Positions 10,349-22,500 of a stretch of DNA of 64,000 nucleotides are shown here, piece by piece (positions within the stretch are counted from its first letter, which is position 1; each line of letters begins with the position of its first letter). Where the stretch lies: contig CP136067.1 in the NCBI GenBank assembly GCA_032622095.1, positions 196,192,052 to 196,256,051 on the forward strand, written 5' to 3'. This DNA is from Siphonodentalium dalli (lineage: Eukaryota > Mollusca > Scaphopoda > Gadilida > Siphonodentaliidae). Under the pieces are notes generated by a model, which saw only the letters and a list, made by a program, of their open reading frames with translations, was not told where the DNA came from and made no database searches. Both the position numbers and the translations under genes were made by a program.

Positions 10349-10671
10349 TCAGATCACGTGCGTATACAACCGACTCATGTAGTACAAACGATGTCATTAG
10401 GCAGCTGACTCTCTTTGGAAATCCGTGCTGAAGGGAATGTGGAAAGTTCGCAATGCATTCGTTGTCCATAAATCTCAAATGATGTGTATATTGCAGACAA
10501 TAGAGTTATAGCTCGATAACTGTCCGGTGAGACTTTTGGTTTAGGTTCTCCCTTGTAGATGCATGGGACTGATTATGCCGATTTTCATCTGTGGAGGGAC
10601 GCATTCTAACTCCAAAATTCATTTGAATAGATGACACAGCATTTGCTTAGGTGACTGTCGTGTATCAAATG

Positions 10672-11330
10672 TTAATTAGTCACCCGATCTATTCCACAAG
10701 CTTTCCTTCGTTTTAGAGTCGCAAGAACTACGTCCAGGCCTGCAATGGTGATGGGGTCACAGAATATAAAACAATTATAGTCAACGTGCTGTCGGTTTAA
10801 TAAGGACGCGAGTAGCATTGGTATTGTCTGTTCAAACTCAGGGTCGTCGTGATCGTCTGGAGTGTAAAGATGTTCGAAATATGAGCGCCAAGCCGATAAA
10901 ATATCATCTGGGTCTCGGAGGGTTTCGCAATTGAACTCCGTCACATTACTGAGACTACACTCGTGTGACGAAGTGGAATTTGATTTCAGCGTTTTCCAAA
11001 AACGAGTGCGATCGTTGTTTGAGTAAAACTCAAGTTGTTAATGCTTTTCCTGATACGGTTTTCCGAACGAAGAGACTTCCTGAATTTACGTTTTGCGTCT
11101 TTATACTCGACATAGGAAGCCACCTCACATGCGTGTGGTTTACCGTCAGTTATCCATTCGGACCGTTTGACTTTCAGACAGCCATGCGGCTTCCGTAGTT
11201 CGTCGTTCCAAAATGATTTTCTAGGTTTGTGATTTGACATCCTAGGAGAAGAAGCGAAAGCAGCATAGGTAACAGGATCAACGATATCCGCACACAGTCT
11301 TGCAGTTAAGTTCTGCTTACAACTGGACAT
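10672..11330 (-). pseudogene. LINE linker between endonuclease and RT
   Basis: The first part read (10986-11330) contains PRKSFWNDELRKPHG, matching the WWN-x-E block after LINE endonucleases. The second (10672-10944) has AWRSYFEHLYTP and, near its end, LKRRKACGIDRVTN, the finger motif that precedes RT palm motifs (normally LK-x-x-KA-x-G-x-D). The two parts are separated by a frame break. No enzymatic activity is expected from this segment itself. Confidence 0.75.
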
Positions 11331-11585
11331 TGTATAATACCGGACAAGTATAGTATTCTAGTGCAGATTGGTAAGCATGAATGTCAATTTTATCCCAGTT
11401 AAATGAGAGTTTATCGAATGTCGGAGAAGATATTTGACAAACAGGTATTGCGATGAGTTCAATGGCATCAACTATCGAACAGTGACTCGTGCACGAGATC
11501 TTCAACAATAGACGGCACGGTGATATGATCAATTCGAGACGGTGACGCTGCTGAGGAGAAGGGATAGAATGTGTGGGTTGGTCCC

Positions 11586-12002
11586 TTACGGGATAAAATG
11601 TGTTTGTTGGTCCCTTACGGGATATAATGTGTGGGTTGGTCCCTTACATACATCAGAGCATGTGGTTAAGTAAGACTCAATACGAGCGAGAAACTCATTC
11701 AAGAGAACCATTCTATTACCGTGACAAGTCGGTACATGGCATTCAGGAGGACGATTCAGATGCGAATTAAAGTCACCCATGACTAGAACGGGTCCACAAT
11801 CCGAAAACATAGATACGTGGTTTTCAATAGAAGCTAAGAATTCCTCAAAGTAGTCGCCACTGTGGTTCGTGCTCGGCAGGTATACTTGTAACAAGGTGAG
11901 CATGTTCTCCGAATTTAGTTTGACTTGCAAACCAACGATGCGATCACAAGTCGTTTCGAGCGCTGCACAAGGATTACCGATATTCTTGCTTATTAAAGGC
12001 AC
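11586..12002 (-). pseudogene. LINE APE endonuclease, C-terminal half
   Basis: The minus frame reads CDRIVGLQVKL, LQVYLPSTNHSGDYFEEFLA and VLVMGDFNSHLNRP. The GDFN box is the metal/catalytic signature of APE-type LINE endonucleases. Small 28-30-bp duplications (GGTCCCTTACGGGATA) follow at 11577-11645 and break the frame. The final SDH box of the domain was not located with certainty. Confidence 0.85.
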
Positions 12003-12440
12003 GTGAGGCCTTAGTTGTCGAAATATTCATATTTGTTCCAATCACCGTAAACAGAAAAACATTAAAACGCATACAGTTTCGTTCATATATACCATGACCA
12101 TCGCGTAAACAGCATGTTATCACAAAGACCTACTATATTTTACATAAGCAAGAGCCTGATTGTGTTACAGAAGACAGCACAATGCTACTGGCTAATCACA
12201 CAAAAATGACAGAAACGCTCTTTATTAGTTCCATATCAGGAATTCACCAACAAAGAACGCTCTTTATGTTTACCATCATAATATAAACAAACACCAGAAA
12301 AGTAACTTTTTATGCTTTTGTTTACATAACAATGGTCAAACAGATGACAATAACATACTGTTTATGCGATCTTTCTTATTTGTATACGGACAAAGTCTGT
12401 CTACATTTTGATGATCTTTCTGTTTGTGGCGGTTTTTGAC
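12003..12440. mobile_element. Insert or replaced segment inside the LINE endonuclease
   Basis: The two halves of the endonuclease are separated by about 430 bp that do not read as LINE. It holds AGAAACGCTCTTTATTAGTT and AGAACGCTCTTTATG, which are also found inside the 3.1-kb long-armed element (near 26240, 27010 and 27740). I infer a fragment related to that element, but no ends or duplications were fixed. Confidence 0.4.
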
Positions 12441-12454
12441 GGGTGTAAATATTT

Positions 12455-12715
12455 TCACAGGATACCCACCGCCAAGGCCAACCGTACCTTTAAGAGAGCC
12501 ACGCCAACCCGCGTGAAATATCCATCCGAACTCAGTCTTATGGTCCACCCATGTTTCGCCAGTGGAATGTACGAGTCATGTATATTTTTCAGGAAGTTAC
12601 GGTTATCGTCATTGAGCCAGTGCTCGGAAATTCCAACAATGTTATTGAGTTGTCTGTAGAGTATTGATTTTAGGTACAACACAGTGCCATGGAAGTTAAT
12701 CCAGAAGCGTTCCAT
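12455..12715 (-). pseudogene. LINE APE endonuclease, N-terminal half
   Basis: The minus frame reads ILYRQLNNIVGISEHWLNDD, equivalent to the 'D-I-x-x-x-x-E-T/H-W-L' box in which the Glu coordinates the metal. It then goes through SYIPLAKHGWTI to GVALL (usual GGVALLW). A frame break separates it from the preceding LLTWNASGL segment. Confidence 0.8.
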
Positions 12716-13156
12716 GTGAGAAGTTTGATGTCATCCATTAGTGACAGGGTGGTTTTCGGGGGATCCTTATTCCATGGCCTAAACTCGATGCCTGGCGACC
12801 AGAAGTCATTTTCGTAGAGTCTGTCCATATAACTGGAGTACACATGGATACGTGACGACTGAGTACCTCTGAGGTTTCTCCACATCAACCTCACGAATGT
12901 CGGTTTCACGCCATTTTTCTCTAGGTACTCCCAGATATCATCTTCGGTGGTTTTCGTTGATATTCCTCACACGAGTTTTTTTTACGAGTTCGTCGAAAAT
13001 GCGAGGCACGCCAACGAAGCCGCCCTGTTCTTCATCTCTCTGTCGGCTGTCGGGCTCTATATTAAACGTGTTGTCGTTCACTGGAAAATTGGGTCGATTA
13101 GCACGTCGTTCTGTCGATACATGTGGTCTTGTGTCCCCAGAACTTGGTGAAATCAC
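12670..13156 (-). pseudogene. LINE ORF1-like segment and start of endonuclease
   Basis: The minus frame 12670-12909 reads KPTFVRLMWRNLRGTQSSRI then ENDFWSPGIEFRPW, which resembles the small fold with a DFWP-GV-x-x-R-W ending placed before the endonuclease in several invertebrate LINEs. After PPKTTLSLMDDIK it continues to LLTWNASGL, the first strand of the endonuclease. Upstream, 12938-13156 reads GFVGVPRIFDELVKKT in a different frame. The assignment of the ORF1-like part is from memory of family texture, not alignment. Confidence 0.6.
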
Positions 13157-13540
13157 AGAAATACTATTGATGCCGCTTGTGTGTGAAGTAGCAACGTTAC
13201 ATGTATTGACGCCTGTGTCAAATATGAAGCTAACATGCAGGATTATCTATATATGTCGTGATTTAGTGGACAATCCCAAGCTCGCGTGCCACGCGTGGTC
13301 GGATTGACCATTAATTAATGAAAATTCAGGTACGGATTGTCCATTTATAAATGGCCAATCCTTAAAGAATTGCCTGGTCACGTGCAGGTGATTGTCTGGC
13401 AGAAATGGTGTCCATTTTCGTACTTGATTCTGCGACATTGTGCCGGTCAGCATTACTTTCGTTGGTGGCCTCAGACCTTATTAGTGAGAATACGGGAACA
13501 CCGTTACGTCCGTTTGCGTGCGAGATATCAGAACTAGTAG

Positions 13541-13708
13541 TATATATATATATGTGTTGTCTAGAGGTGGTTGATTAGCAGAGAACAGTTCACGTTTTGT
13601 AACTGATTCAGTACGATTGTCTGTATTGGTCGTGTTGAGATTGATTGGAGACGTTGTGATAATTTGAGATCTAGGTAATGGTTGTTTACCAGAACCCAGA
13701 GTTACAAT
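13541..13708. other. Flank of the LINE block with a short TA run
   Basis: TATATATATATATG lies near 13541-13554. Nothing else is recognised before the direct repeat. Confidence 0.5.
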
Positions 13709-13785
13709 AATGTCTAATCTACGTCAAACTCCTCAAATTAATTACGTCCGAATTGATTCAACTACAGAAAGTACATACACAACTT
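13709..13785 (+). repeat. 75-bp direct repeat, copy 2
   Basis: This is the second copy of the segment at 8066-8139; the order AATGTCTAATCTACG, TCAAATTAATTACGTCCGAA, ACTACAGAAAGTACA is the same. Both copies translate in one plus frame to MSNLRQT-x-QINYVR, but the frames end soon after and no protein family is recognised. Confidence 0.8.
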
Positions 13786-14737
13786 GCTATCCGATGAACA
13801 ATTTTTCAAACAAAATCACTTTAATTTTTAAATATTCGGCAGCTTGTAGAAAAATGCTAATGATCCAGAATTATCTCCCAAATGAATCATCACCATATTA
13901 AAAAAAAAATTCCAGATCCGCTTGAAACTAAAATAGTGTTAGCGTGTTACCAGTTCGAAGTGAAAAAAATTGGTGTAGAGGGCACTGTTTTCGTGGAATG
14001 AATTAATGATATAACCATATTCTATAACGATTAGTGTTGCATGTCATGTGTATTTATATATATAGGGATATATATAGGGACACCGAAGCCATTTGCCTAC
14101 TTTTGTTCGTTTGTCTGCACAAGAAGTTCCGATGGAATTATAATCTGCAACAATTTCCCATGTTGCAGCACACTCGAGTTCAAAGGATTGGAGCTGTTCA
14201 GAGGTATTTGACAAGTATATTGGATGGCGAGTCGAGAATATTACCAGCCGGGAGATAAACCTTGGTTTATCGAAACTTTTTAGGGTTATGCATTATTAGT
14301 TTGCGGTGCAGATGTCAGAAATATGACAGACTAATTTATTTTCTGTCAATTTGGAATTAGTTGGCCGGGAATTGAGACGTTTAAGCCTTTTGGCTGGTCC
14401 GTGGGGAATTGTTTGTGATATCTAGTGAAGATTTGTTGTCATTTGTGGAATAAACGCGCAGTTTTTTGCTCATGCATTTTAACACAAAAGGCAATCTAGT
14501 GGAATCGTGGTACTGACGTGCAATCAATTCTTGCAACACAATTGATTTTGGCGGTTTAAATATTCAGTCATCCTGCGGAAATGGTGAATTTACTACGAAT
14601 CAAGCGGTTGGTTCACTTTAACCAGCATAATGCCCGAAATTAGTTTATAAGTGTCTTAGTTTTTACTTTACGGGGTTTAAGGTACATTTAAATAATAGAA
14701 TTGCACATCAGAGTGGATACAAATGCTCAGTAAATGA
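13786..14737. other. Intergenic, nothing recognised
   Basis: Only short frames occur. The 74-codon frame at 14034-14258 begins in low-complexity TATA/ATATAGGGA sequence and shows no domain. Confidence 0.5.
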
Positions 14738-14912
14738 TTAAAGGTACTCAATCCGATCAGACGCTCCTAAATTATTATTTCTTGGGCTTCGGGGGGTAAA
14801 AAATATGTGATTCGAGTAGAGGAACCCACCCATCAAAGCTCAGAGTGATCAGATATAGATTTTGGAAGTTTGTTATTTCTCGAGATGTGAAATAATATGT
14901 GGCCCAGAAACA
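14738..14912 (-). mobile_element. Family F MITE, copy 2 (truncated)
   Basis: TTAA at 14738-14741 is followed by the family F end and about 170 bp of the F body in reverse orientation to copy 1 (CTTCGGGGGGTAAAAAATAT, GATCAGATAT, GTGGCCCAGAAACA). The other end is missing. Confidence 0.8.
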
Positions 14913-15580
14913 TAATTACATTACATTGAAGTGCATCTACATATATAGGTACCTTCAACTATCGGATTTTTTCCCCAAAAATGGCTAAATTAACCCTTAA
15001 CATTCTTTACTATTAAGAAGGCGCCCTATTCGTGAATTTTCAAAATATCTCAAGTTCTAACCAAACCTTTTGAAGGAAACAATAATTATCCTTCATAACC
15101 AATGTATGCTATGATAACAGCACACACATTTTTACCCTCACGGTATGAGAAATGTTTGAATAATGTAAAAAAAATGGTTTAAAAAAACAACAACCAATTT
15201 GTCATGTATGTCACTAGAGAGTTTGACAGGAAGTATTTGCAAAAAACAAAAAGTCACGAATGTCTGCGATAAAATCAATAAAACATTTTTCATTGCGTAT
15301 TTGAGTTTCTTGGAAGCCATTTGCAGAACTATTTTTTGTCATGTGAAGGACCAAAACAATATAAAACAACATAAATATTATTCAACTAAGTTTGCAATAA
15401 TCTGACAGACATAAACACTCAATATTGATTCATCTTTTCATACATTAAGTTGTTTTATGGAGAATTTTCCTAAAAAAAAATAGTTCTACAAATGGTTACC
15501 AAAAGGCTACAAAATAAAATGATGACTTAGTGATTTATTTTCTCGCAGACAATATTCCGTTTGTTGAACTTATTATCTGA
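14913..15580. other. Intergenic, nothing recognised
   Basis: AT-rich sequence with no gene or repeat family identified. Confidence 0.5.
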
Positions 15581-16233
15581 AATATTCCCACCGTGCACCT
15601 ATTGATTACGAATATTCCCACCGTGCACCTATTGATTACGCATCTTCCCACCGTGCACCTATTGATTACGCATCTTCCCACCGTGCACCTATTGATTACG
15701 AATCTTCCCACCGTGCACCTATTGATTACGAATCTTCCCACCGTGCACCTATTGATTACGAATCTTCCCACCGTGCACCTATTGATTACGCATATTCCCA
15801 CCGTGCACCTATTGATTACGCATATTCCCACCGTGCACCTATTGATTACGCATATTCCCACCGTCCACCTATTGATTACGAACCCACCGTGCACCTATTG
15901 ATTACGCATATTCCCACCGTGCACCTATTGATTACGAACCCACCGTGCACCTATTGATTACGCATCTTCCCACCGTGCACCTATTGATTACGCATCTTCC
16001 CACCGTGCACCTATTGATTACGAACCCACCGTGCACCTATTGATTACGCATCTTCCCACCGTGCACCTATTGATTACGCATCTTCCCACCGTGCACCTAT
16101 TGATTACGCATCTTCCCACCGTGCACCTATTGATTACGCATCTTCCCACCGTGCACCTATTGATTACGCATCTTCCCACCGTGCACCTATTGATTACGCA
16201 TCTTCCCACCGTGCACCTATTGATTACGAATCT
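15581..16233. repeat. 22-copy tandem repeat, 30-bp unit with 26-bp variants
   Basis: CCCACCGTGCACCTATTG recurs at 30-bp spacing from 15587 to 15857, then with three 26-bp units (starts 15883, 15939 and 16025 follow the short steps) up to 16205: 22 copies. Most differences are A/C and A/T in the ATTACGAAT/GCAT linker. Because 30 is a multiple of three, long frames open on both strands (10-residue HLLIT and VINRC periods). These are repeat artefacts, not genes. Confidence 0.95.
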
Positions 16234-17172
16234 TTCTGCTCTTGTATTATCGCAATGTTTATTCTATTGTAAACTCACTTTATACCAGGATTATTACCTT
16301 TCCACACTATATATATATATATAAAACTAACTGTTCTATTTACTTATGTAGGTATTCTTATACTCCATTTGCTCATAGTTATTTGCATCTTCCTGAAATA
16401 GCAGTTTGTTTTATGTCACTTAATTTTGCTGGTTTAAAAACAGAGGTGATTTAAGTAATGGCTAAGAAAGTTGTGCTCTTCTTGCTCCGACAACGAACCG
16501 CAAACCTCACAGACATTTTGCTTTAAAGCCCGAACTTTAAAAAATTGGGATTTATTATTTTTTTTTGCTTGCATATATGCTTGTAGTTATCTCTGGCTCT
16601 GAAAAACATAAATATCCAAACAATCACATGAACTTTTCCAAAAACCTTTGAGGTTGCTAAATATAAACCATTCTATAAGGTATACGTTTATAACTGAATA
16701 TATAGAGGAATTCCATTTAGAACTTGAAAGAAAAGGTTAATAAATTACTTCATGCACTCGATATCGTTTCTCATAAAATCCTCGAAATCCTTCAATCATA
16801 CTCACGCCTTATTGGTTCTGATTGAATTGCTCATAGGTCCAGAGGCATCCATCACCGGGATCATCATGGTGTACTCTATACCTATATAATGATTTTACCA
16901 TCGTGGGTTGGGATCTTTCAGACTCCCCAAGGAAAAAGAGAGACGGGCCATTTACATAACGTCAATATTATGGACAGTCGGAAGTTAATTGATGCTCGCT
17001 TTGATTCAATCATTATCTCGATCCTTTTTATTGGCACGGGACCTTTTTGTCGAAGCAGAGGATTTGATTTACAAAGAATTGTAATTGATTTGTTGGTCAG
17101 GGTAACATGATCGCAATGTTTTTCGGAGAAATTAATTATGAAACTGTCACAAGAAATTGTTCCATGAAATGT
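16234..17172. other. Intergenic, nothing recognised
   Basis: No gene seen. A short TA run lies near 16308-16322 and the remaining frames are below 75 codons without domains. Confidence 0.5.
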
Positions 17173-17290
17173 ATTAACCCTTTCTATAATCAATGGATTC
17201 TTCCACCTAGTAATAATTGTATAGATTGGAATGCTCTATTATTCATTTGGAGGGTGTTTAGGTAATAAAAGCTGACGACAGACAATACAA
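17173..17290 (-). mobile_element. Family J MITE end fragment
   Basis: TTAACCCTTTCTATAATCAA starts a segment that matches, in reverse orientation, the right half of the complete family J element at 58019-58258 (GGATTCTTCC, then CATTTGGAGGGTGTTTAGGTAATAAAAGC, split here for length). The other end is not found nearby. Confidence 0.65.
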
Positions 17291-17362
17291 GATCAGAATG
17301 ATTAATGTTCAGATGTATTATGTTCATCTTTATGGTAAGATAATATAAGTTCCAGAAACTTA

Positions 17363-17460
17363 ATAGCGAGTTCGCGATTTCAAACCGGTACGGGTACCGG
17401 TACGCGTACGGGTAGCTACTCGTACCGGTACACGTTTTGTAATCGCAAACTGTTTTACGG
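17363..17460. repeat. CpG-rich inverted repeat with GGTACCGGTAC motifs
   Basis: AGTTCGCGATTTCAAACCGG on the left is mirrored by TGTAATCGCAAACT on the right, with ACCGGTAC, GGTACGCG and CGTACCGGTAC units between. It is far richer in CpG than its surroundings. A related end (ACGGGTATCGCAAACTCGC) lies in opposite orientation at 19935-19955. Confidence 0.6.
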
Positions 17461-18829
17461 GTAGATTTCATCACATCGACTGGTAATGTATGGTGAGCCA
17501 ACTACAACAAAATATTATGATATAGATAGATTGTTATTCGCATTCGCTTTATTGGCCGATGTTATACTTATCGTTATGGATTGTTGAACATTTTGATTTA
17601 GATTAGATGGGCCTCAGGATAATAAGTTGCTTTCGTCAAGAACGAGGCGGCAGTTGGAAGGGGTTGGTGCTTTTCTTTCACTCATCATTGTAACATGTTC
17701 AACAATAAATTATTGGATTCTAAAAGTCATAGACCGATCGAGTGTTGACTATACATCGGTTGGAATTTTCAGACTTAGAAAATAGATTGTGATAGCTCAG
17801 ATATACAATTACGTTATAATTAAATTTTCCAACCAATAATCGGTGTAAATGTATTGTTTTAGACACAGGGTCTAATATTGTCCTACATGTACTTTCAGTC
17901 AGATATAAGACCGAATTTGTCCCTTATTTTAGTTGGGGAATATTTAGTCATATTAAGTAAACATTGGTTTGGAATCTTTCAACCGATCGAAGGGTCGGGG
18001 CAAGGGAATATTTATCACAAGTATTGGGATTTTTGTCGGGTTTAGTCTGTTTATTATACGGATTAAATAGCGTTTGCGTCAGGCATCAGGGAGCTAAATG
18101 TGTTCTAGAGTCGGGGAACGCTAAAGGTGAAGGTAACTGAAGAATGACCTTCACCTGATACATTGCGACACGTTATTAAAGGATGACATCGCGTTTATTT
18201 GGGTTGTACATTATATCTAAATAATTTAAACTGGTGAATGAATGGGGGAATGGATTTTTGTGAGCGGGAAATTTATTTAACTAGCTGCTGTAGTTCTGGA
18301 TTTGTCCAGATCAAATTTGGCAGTGGGATAGCCCTGTCGTACACTTGGGGATTTATTTTAACAAGTAAACACATGACCTATGATTGTTCTACCATTTTCG
18401 TGATCAACTGGTGTCAATCTAGCCGGGTAAACATCACTGATATGGCTTGCAGGCTTCAATTCAGTGAATTTGGCCGAAACGTTAACACTGTCGCCTATGG
18501 GAAACCATTTAGTTCCGTGATTCCGTCACTTCTGTGCGAAACACAGAAAACAGCTGAAACTCACTCTCTTATTATGCTTAGATTTTGTAGAGTATGTATT
18601 GGTAGTTCGTGTCTTTAGCGACCAATATTATCCCCACTACAATACACACCAAATGTGCCATGTCCGTTCAGATGGTAAATATATATTAAAATGAGAAATC
18701 TGTCCCCATCTGCATACGATAAAGTAACTAAACGGTTGTATTCAAATGTACAATACATGGATAAATTCTGGATATATTGATGCCCTTGTACAAAGGGTTG
18801 AGACAGGGACGTGACGACAGGGTGTCTCA
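17461..18829. other. Intergenic, nothing recognised
   Basis: The 126-codon frame at 18238-18618 has no recognisable domain, an ordinary GTG opening and no splice context. I treat it as chance. No repeat family was identified. Confidence 0.45.
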
Positions 18830-19520
18830 CCCCCAAATTTGGTCAAATGTTTCACTGTTGGAAATGGGATATACCTGCCACAACATTTGTTGAAAATTTC
18901 ACACCAACAATAGGTGAAATTGTTCTCGTAGTTTGATTTTCCAACAATTTACTAGTAGTGGAGAATTTGTAGTTTTTGGATCAACATTTGCATATTTTCC
19001 TATTATTACTAAAAACATTTTGACTGAAATGGCTAACAGAAACTGTTAGAAATTTTCCAACCTTTGGGGGTTGTCAGGTCTCAAAATTTCCAACAATTGA
19101 AAAGCTTGATGCCAGTCTGGATGCCAGGATTTAGCAATTTCATGTTCAGATTTCAAAAATTTCTCACACCGGGCCGAATCATGGTCGATCCGGTGTGTCC
19201 CGGTCCCTCTCCAGTGGCCAGTCAGAAACTGATAATTAATTTAAGAAAAAACAAATTGGGGTGAATTTGCATGGCGTTAGGCCACTAGATATTAGGATTT
19301 TTCATGCTCAGATCTACACATTTTCTTGTACTGCATGGTCGACCCAGTGGATTATGCCCCTCCCCGGACTAGTGACAAAAAGTAAGGGACCAGTTGGGAA
19401 AAATCAAAGCCCAACGGTGTTGGTGCAAATGGAATTACGCGCAACCTTGTGAATTTTATATGGTGCAAGGGCTGTAGTTAGAAATTCGAAGTGGACACCC
19501 CTCCTAACGTGGAGACCATA
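18830..19520 (+). repeat. Family H dispersed repeat, long copy
   Basis: About 690 bp share ordered blocks with 31010-31480: CACACCAA-x-AATAGG, GAAATTGTTCTCGTAG, a CAACATTTGCATATTTTCCT block, TCCAACAATTGAAAAGCTTG, and an end like GTGGAGACCATATATAGC. No coding domain or clean terminal repeats were found, so the element class is open. Confidence 0.65.
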
Positions 19521-22500
19521 TATAGCCACTTCCCTGCAATGGGTCGAAACTGCGTCTATCGCACCATCTACTCACTCTATTAACCACAACCTGTCATTAA
19601 TGTCGTGAACAAAGTTGTTAGTGAAAAGATCGGCCTTCCTTATTTATCTAAGTGTTAGAAGCCGCCTCAAGAATTTGAACATAAAACCTGGCTTAAAATG
19701 ACAACTTTATCAATGACATTTGCCCATGAAATCATGCAATAATTAGGTTAACGCATAGCCGACTGGAATTTCATGGAATTAATGAACCTTGGAATGACAA
19801 AATCGCAGTCAAATGTTACCGGTCAATGGGACACATCTACCCGTTCCAAATCGCTATCGCTTTATGGGCTGCATTGAAAGTGCCCAATTGACCGTGGCGA
19901 TGTTCACCGATTCACCCGTACCCGTTCCCATCGGACGGGTATCGCAAACTCGCTATTATCTGAATATATCATAATATATAATAAAGGTAACTTTCACGCT
20001 TGGGTCTCGTTCTTATATTGACCCCCATATCATGAACTATGTCTATACCAAGCTTCATGCATGATTTTATCAAATTTTGCACACTTTGGCCATTTTTGGG
20101 ACCTTAGAGCTTCTACTATAAGGGAAACCCTCGTCAACGGGTGGTAAAGACTTTCGAACTGACGACATACACATTTGAAGCCCCATAGTGGTGTTTGAAA
20201 CATCAATTCATGATTTTATATCTACTTTATTTTTATGTGAAAATAAAATGAGAAAAAGTGTAAAGTGTTACTATATACTTTGTATCTATATCGTGCACGA
20301 GATTTCGTCGCGGTTATACATGTGGTATATGTATCTGTATCGTGCATGATATTTCGTCACGGTTATAGTATAGCTTTTTAGCTTTGCTACCGGGTGTGAT
20401 GTCACGAACATGGAATTTATCTTATTTAAGAACCGATAGCAGACGACATTCTCATAGACACGCGATACCAAACAGTGAGAGAAGTCGGCGCAATATTGTC
20501 TCGCAGTATTGGCAGCCACGCACTGTCTGTCTAAATATAGAAAATCACTACTTTTGGGTTCCTCGCATTTTGATTGGTCAATGTCGAGTGTAAAAGAGAT
20601 ATGTTTTTGGAATTTGTCACGGGTGATGTGAAGGAAAAGATATTTTCGACCATCCCGGGCGCTTCGCGCCCAACTACTCTCCTCAAATTTGTCAAAAGTC
20701 TTCGGACTTCTCACCTGTCAAGTTCAAGAGCTGAAATAAAGAGGCATCCCTCGGTAAAAATGGCCATGGAGCACACGGTCAGCCAAATGCATTGGTAGCC
20801 CTTACTATCGCAGAAGACTGAAAGTGGTCGGAGGTGTCTTTTGAAGAAAGACCAGTGGTAGGGTGTGCTTCCATGCATGACATTTTCATTTGGGTTATAC
20901 AGATAGATGATTTATTAAAATCAGTGAGCATCCATTTCTCATTTTGGAACCCCTCGGAATGGTTGGCTGTTTATAATTACGTCTACGGATGCCTCCCTTT
21001 TCCAAATTTGTCACACAATGCATGGTCCGTCAATTCAATGGAAACCCTGGCTGTCGCCCAGTGGAAGACTCAATTGATTGGGAGGTCATACGCAGATGCT
21101 AGCGACATGTTTGGTAGACCTAGCAATTGACGACCAAATATTGTGTGCACCATGAACGATTCTCATTTTGTATCTCCTCGAGATTGGTAATTAAATTTTA
21201 ATTGAATTGGCGCTCATTTATGGGCGACCTCTCAGTTGGACTCCTTCATACATGTACATTAGCAATTGTGACTTGCTAAGTTTTAATTACGCGCGCAGCG
21301 TGTATACTAATGTACAAATTCTTGTTTCACCTGGGTGCTGACATAGCGCTGGGGGTTCTATTTATAGAATGTTAATTATTGGGACACATTAAAAGTTGTA
21401 GTGCGACCCCGAGGCCGAGCCCGTAAAAGGTGTAGTTGAGAATTTCAATTTCGTTTATTGGCGTTTACATTATGTCAATAATGTTGATTTTTGGTTTGTG
21501 ATAAGCTATGCCAATTACAAATAACAGAAATGAAAAAGATTCTATAATTACAATCATGGGTATATAATATATGATCTTGAGCGCGTTACCATTTCTGACT
21601 ATGGTTTTCTTATTGTTACTTGGTCCCCGATTGTCACACCAACCTTGGACTTATGTGGACAGCCACCGATAAGCAGACGATAGGGATGAGAAAAGGTATT
21701 CGGTCAGAGAACTCACGGTCAGCCATTGGTAACCCTTACTGTCGCATGCGATATATTGGGAATCCCAGGTGTTTGGTGACCAATGTGAACACCCGTCGGT
21801 GCATCTCAGTGTGGCATTCCTTGAAACATAAAAAAAGATTAACTGATTTTGATCATGCTTGGTAGGCATCACACTCGCTGGACAACCTCCATAGCCAGAG
21901 AAGAACCCGTGAAGACCAGAAAGCTCTCACAGAATTATAAGGTGATGAGCTGGCTGCAGTGTTGGTATATCCTGTGTGCGACCCAACCTTGCATGATCGA
22001 TGTTCATTTTGATTGGATGACTTTTGCATATTTCTAGGAGGCTGGCTGCCCACAACTGCCCTGGTGGTTGGACGACAATTTGGCCCCAAGAAAGTTGGCG
22101 TACCAGAGGAGCTGAAGTTGGGCGTCCTCACTGTGACACCACGTGGTTAATACACAGAGGGCTTCCCGCTTCATTTAGACCGGCGAGAGTAATTCTAAAA
22201 GCCTTCTTGAACAAATTGGCATCCCTGATTTCGGGTTAGCATCTCAGATGGAGCTTTTGTTGGGGGTCGACCACCAGTGGTGGACTAGGCAGATATTTTG
22301 GATGACCGGTGTTGATGGTAACCAGAAAGATATACCACTTGATTTTTGGGACACCCTGTCTGATGGTCGACCAACCTGGGTTGAGTGACCGGACCGGAAA
22401 CATAGTTAAGGACTCCGTCGCAGATGGCAGGTACTCAACCCCGACAGCATCCCATGGCATGCTAACACTCGGAATCGTATCCTACCTGACATGTGCAGAG

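Larger units (their letters stand above)
8587..13540 (-). mobile_element. Degenerate APE-type non-LTR retrotransposon (LINE)
   Basis: Read on the minus strand the block gives, in order, an ORF1-like segment, an APE endonuclease, a linker, a reverse transcriptase and a C-terminal region, all in broken frames. The order and motifs (LLTWNASGL, NNIVGISEHWL, VLVMGDFNSHL, a GARQ-type RT motif, TADD) fit LINEs. Insertions occur at 9737-9909 and about 12003-12440. The 5' limit near 13540 is approximate. No clade is assigned. The copy cannot be active. Confidence 0.85.

Noticed and set aside
15581..16233. CRISPR-like array with 30-bp period
   Set aside because: Units are head-to-tail without unique spacers and no cas-like gene is present.
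15535..16324. Long frames on both strands (97-119 codons)
   Set aside because: They result from a 30-bp repeat without stops; 26-bp units break the frame and no domain exists.
18238..18618. 126-codon plus frame
   Set aside because: No recognisable domain, no ATG/Kozak support and no repeat of it elsewhere; length is compatible with chance in this window.
20286..20714. 142-codon minus frame
   Set aside because: No domain recognised; overlaps a GC-rich dispersed motif also present at 26.7 kb. It may be repeat-borne, but coding could not be supported.
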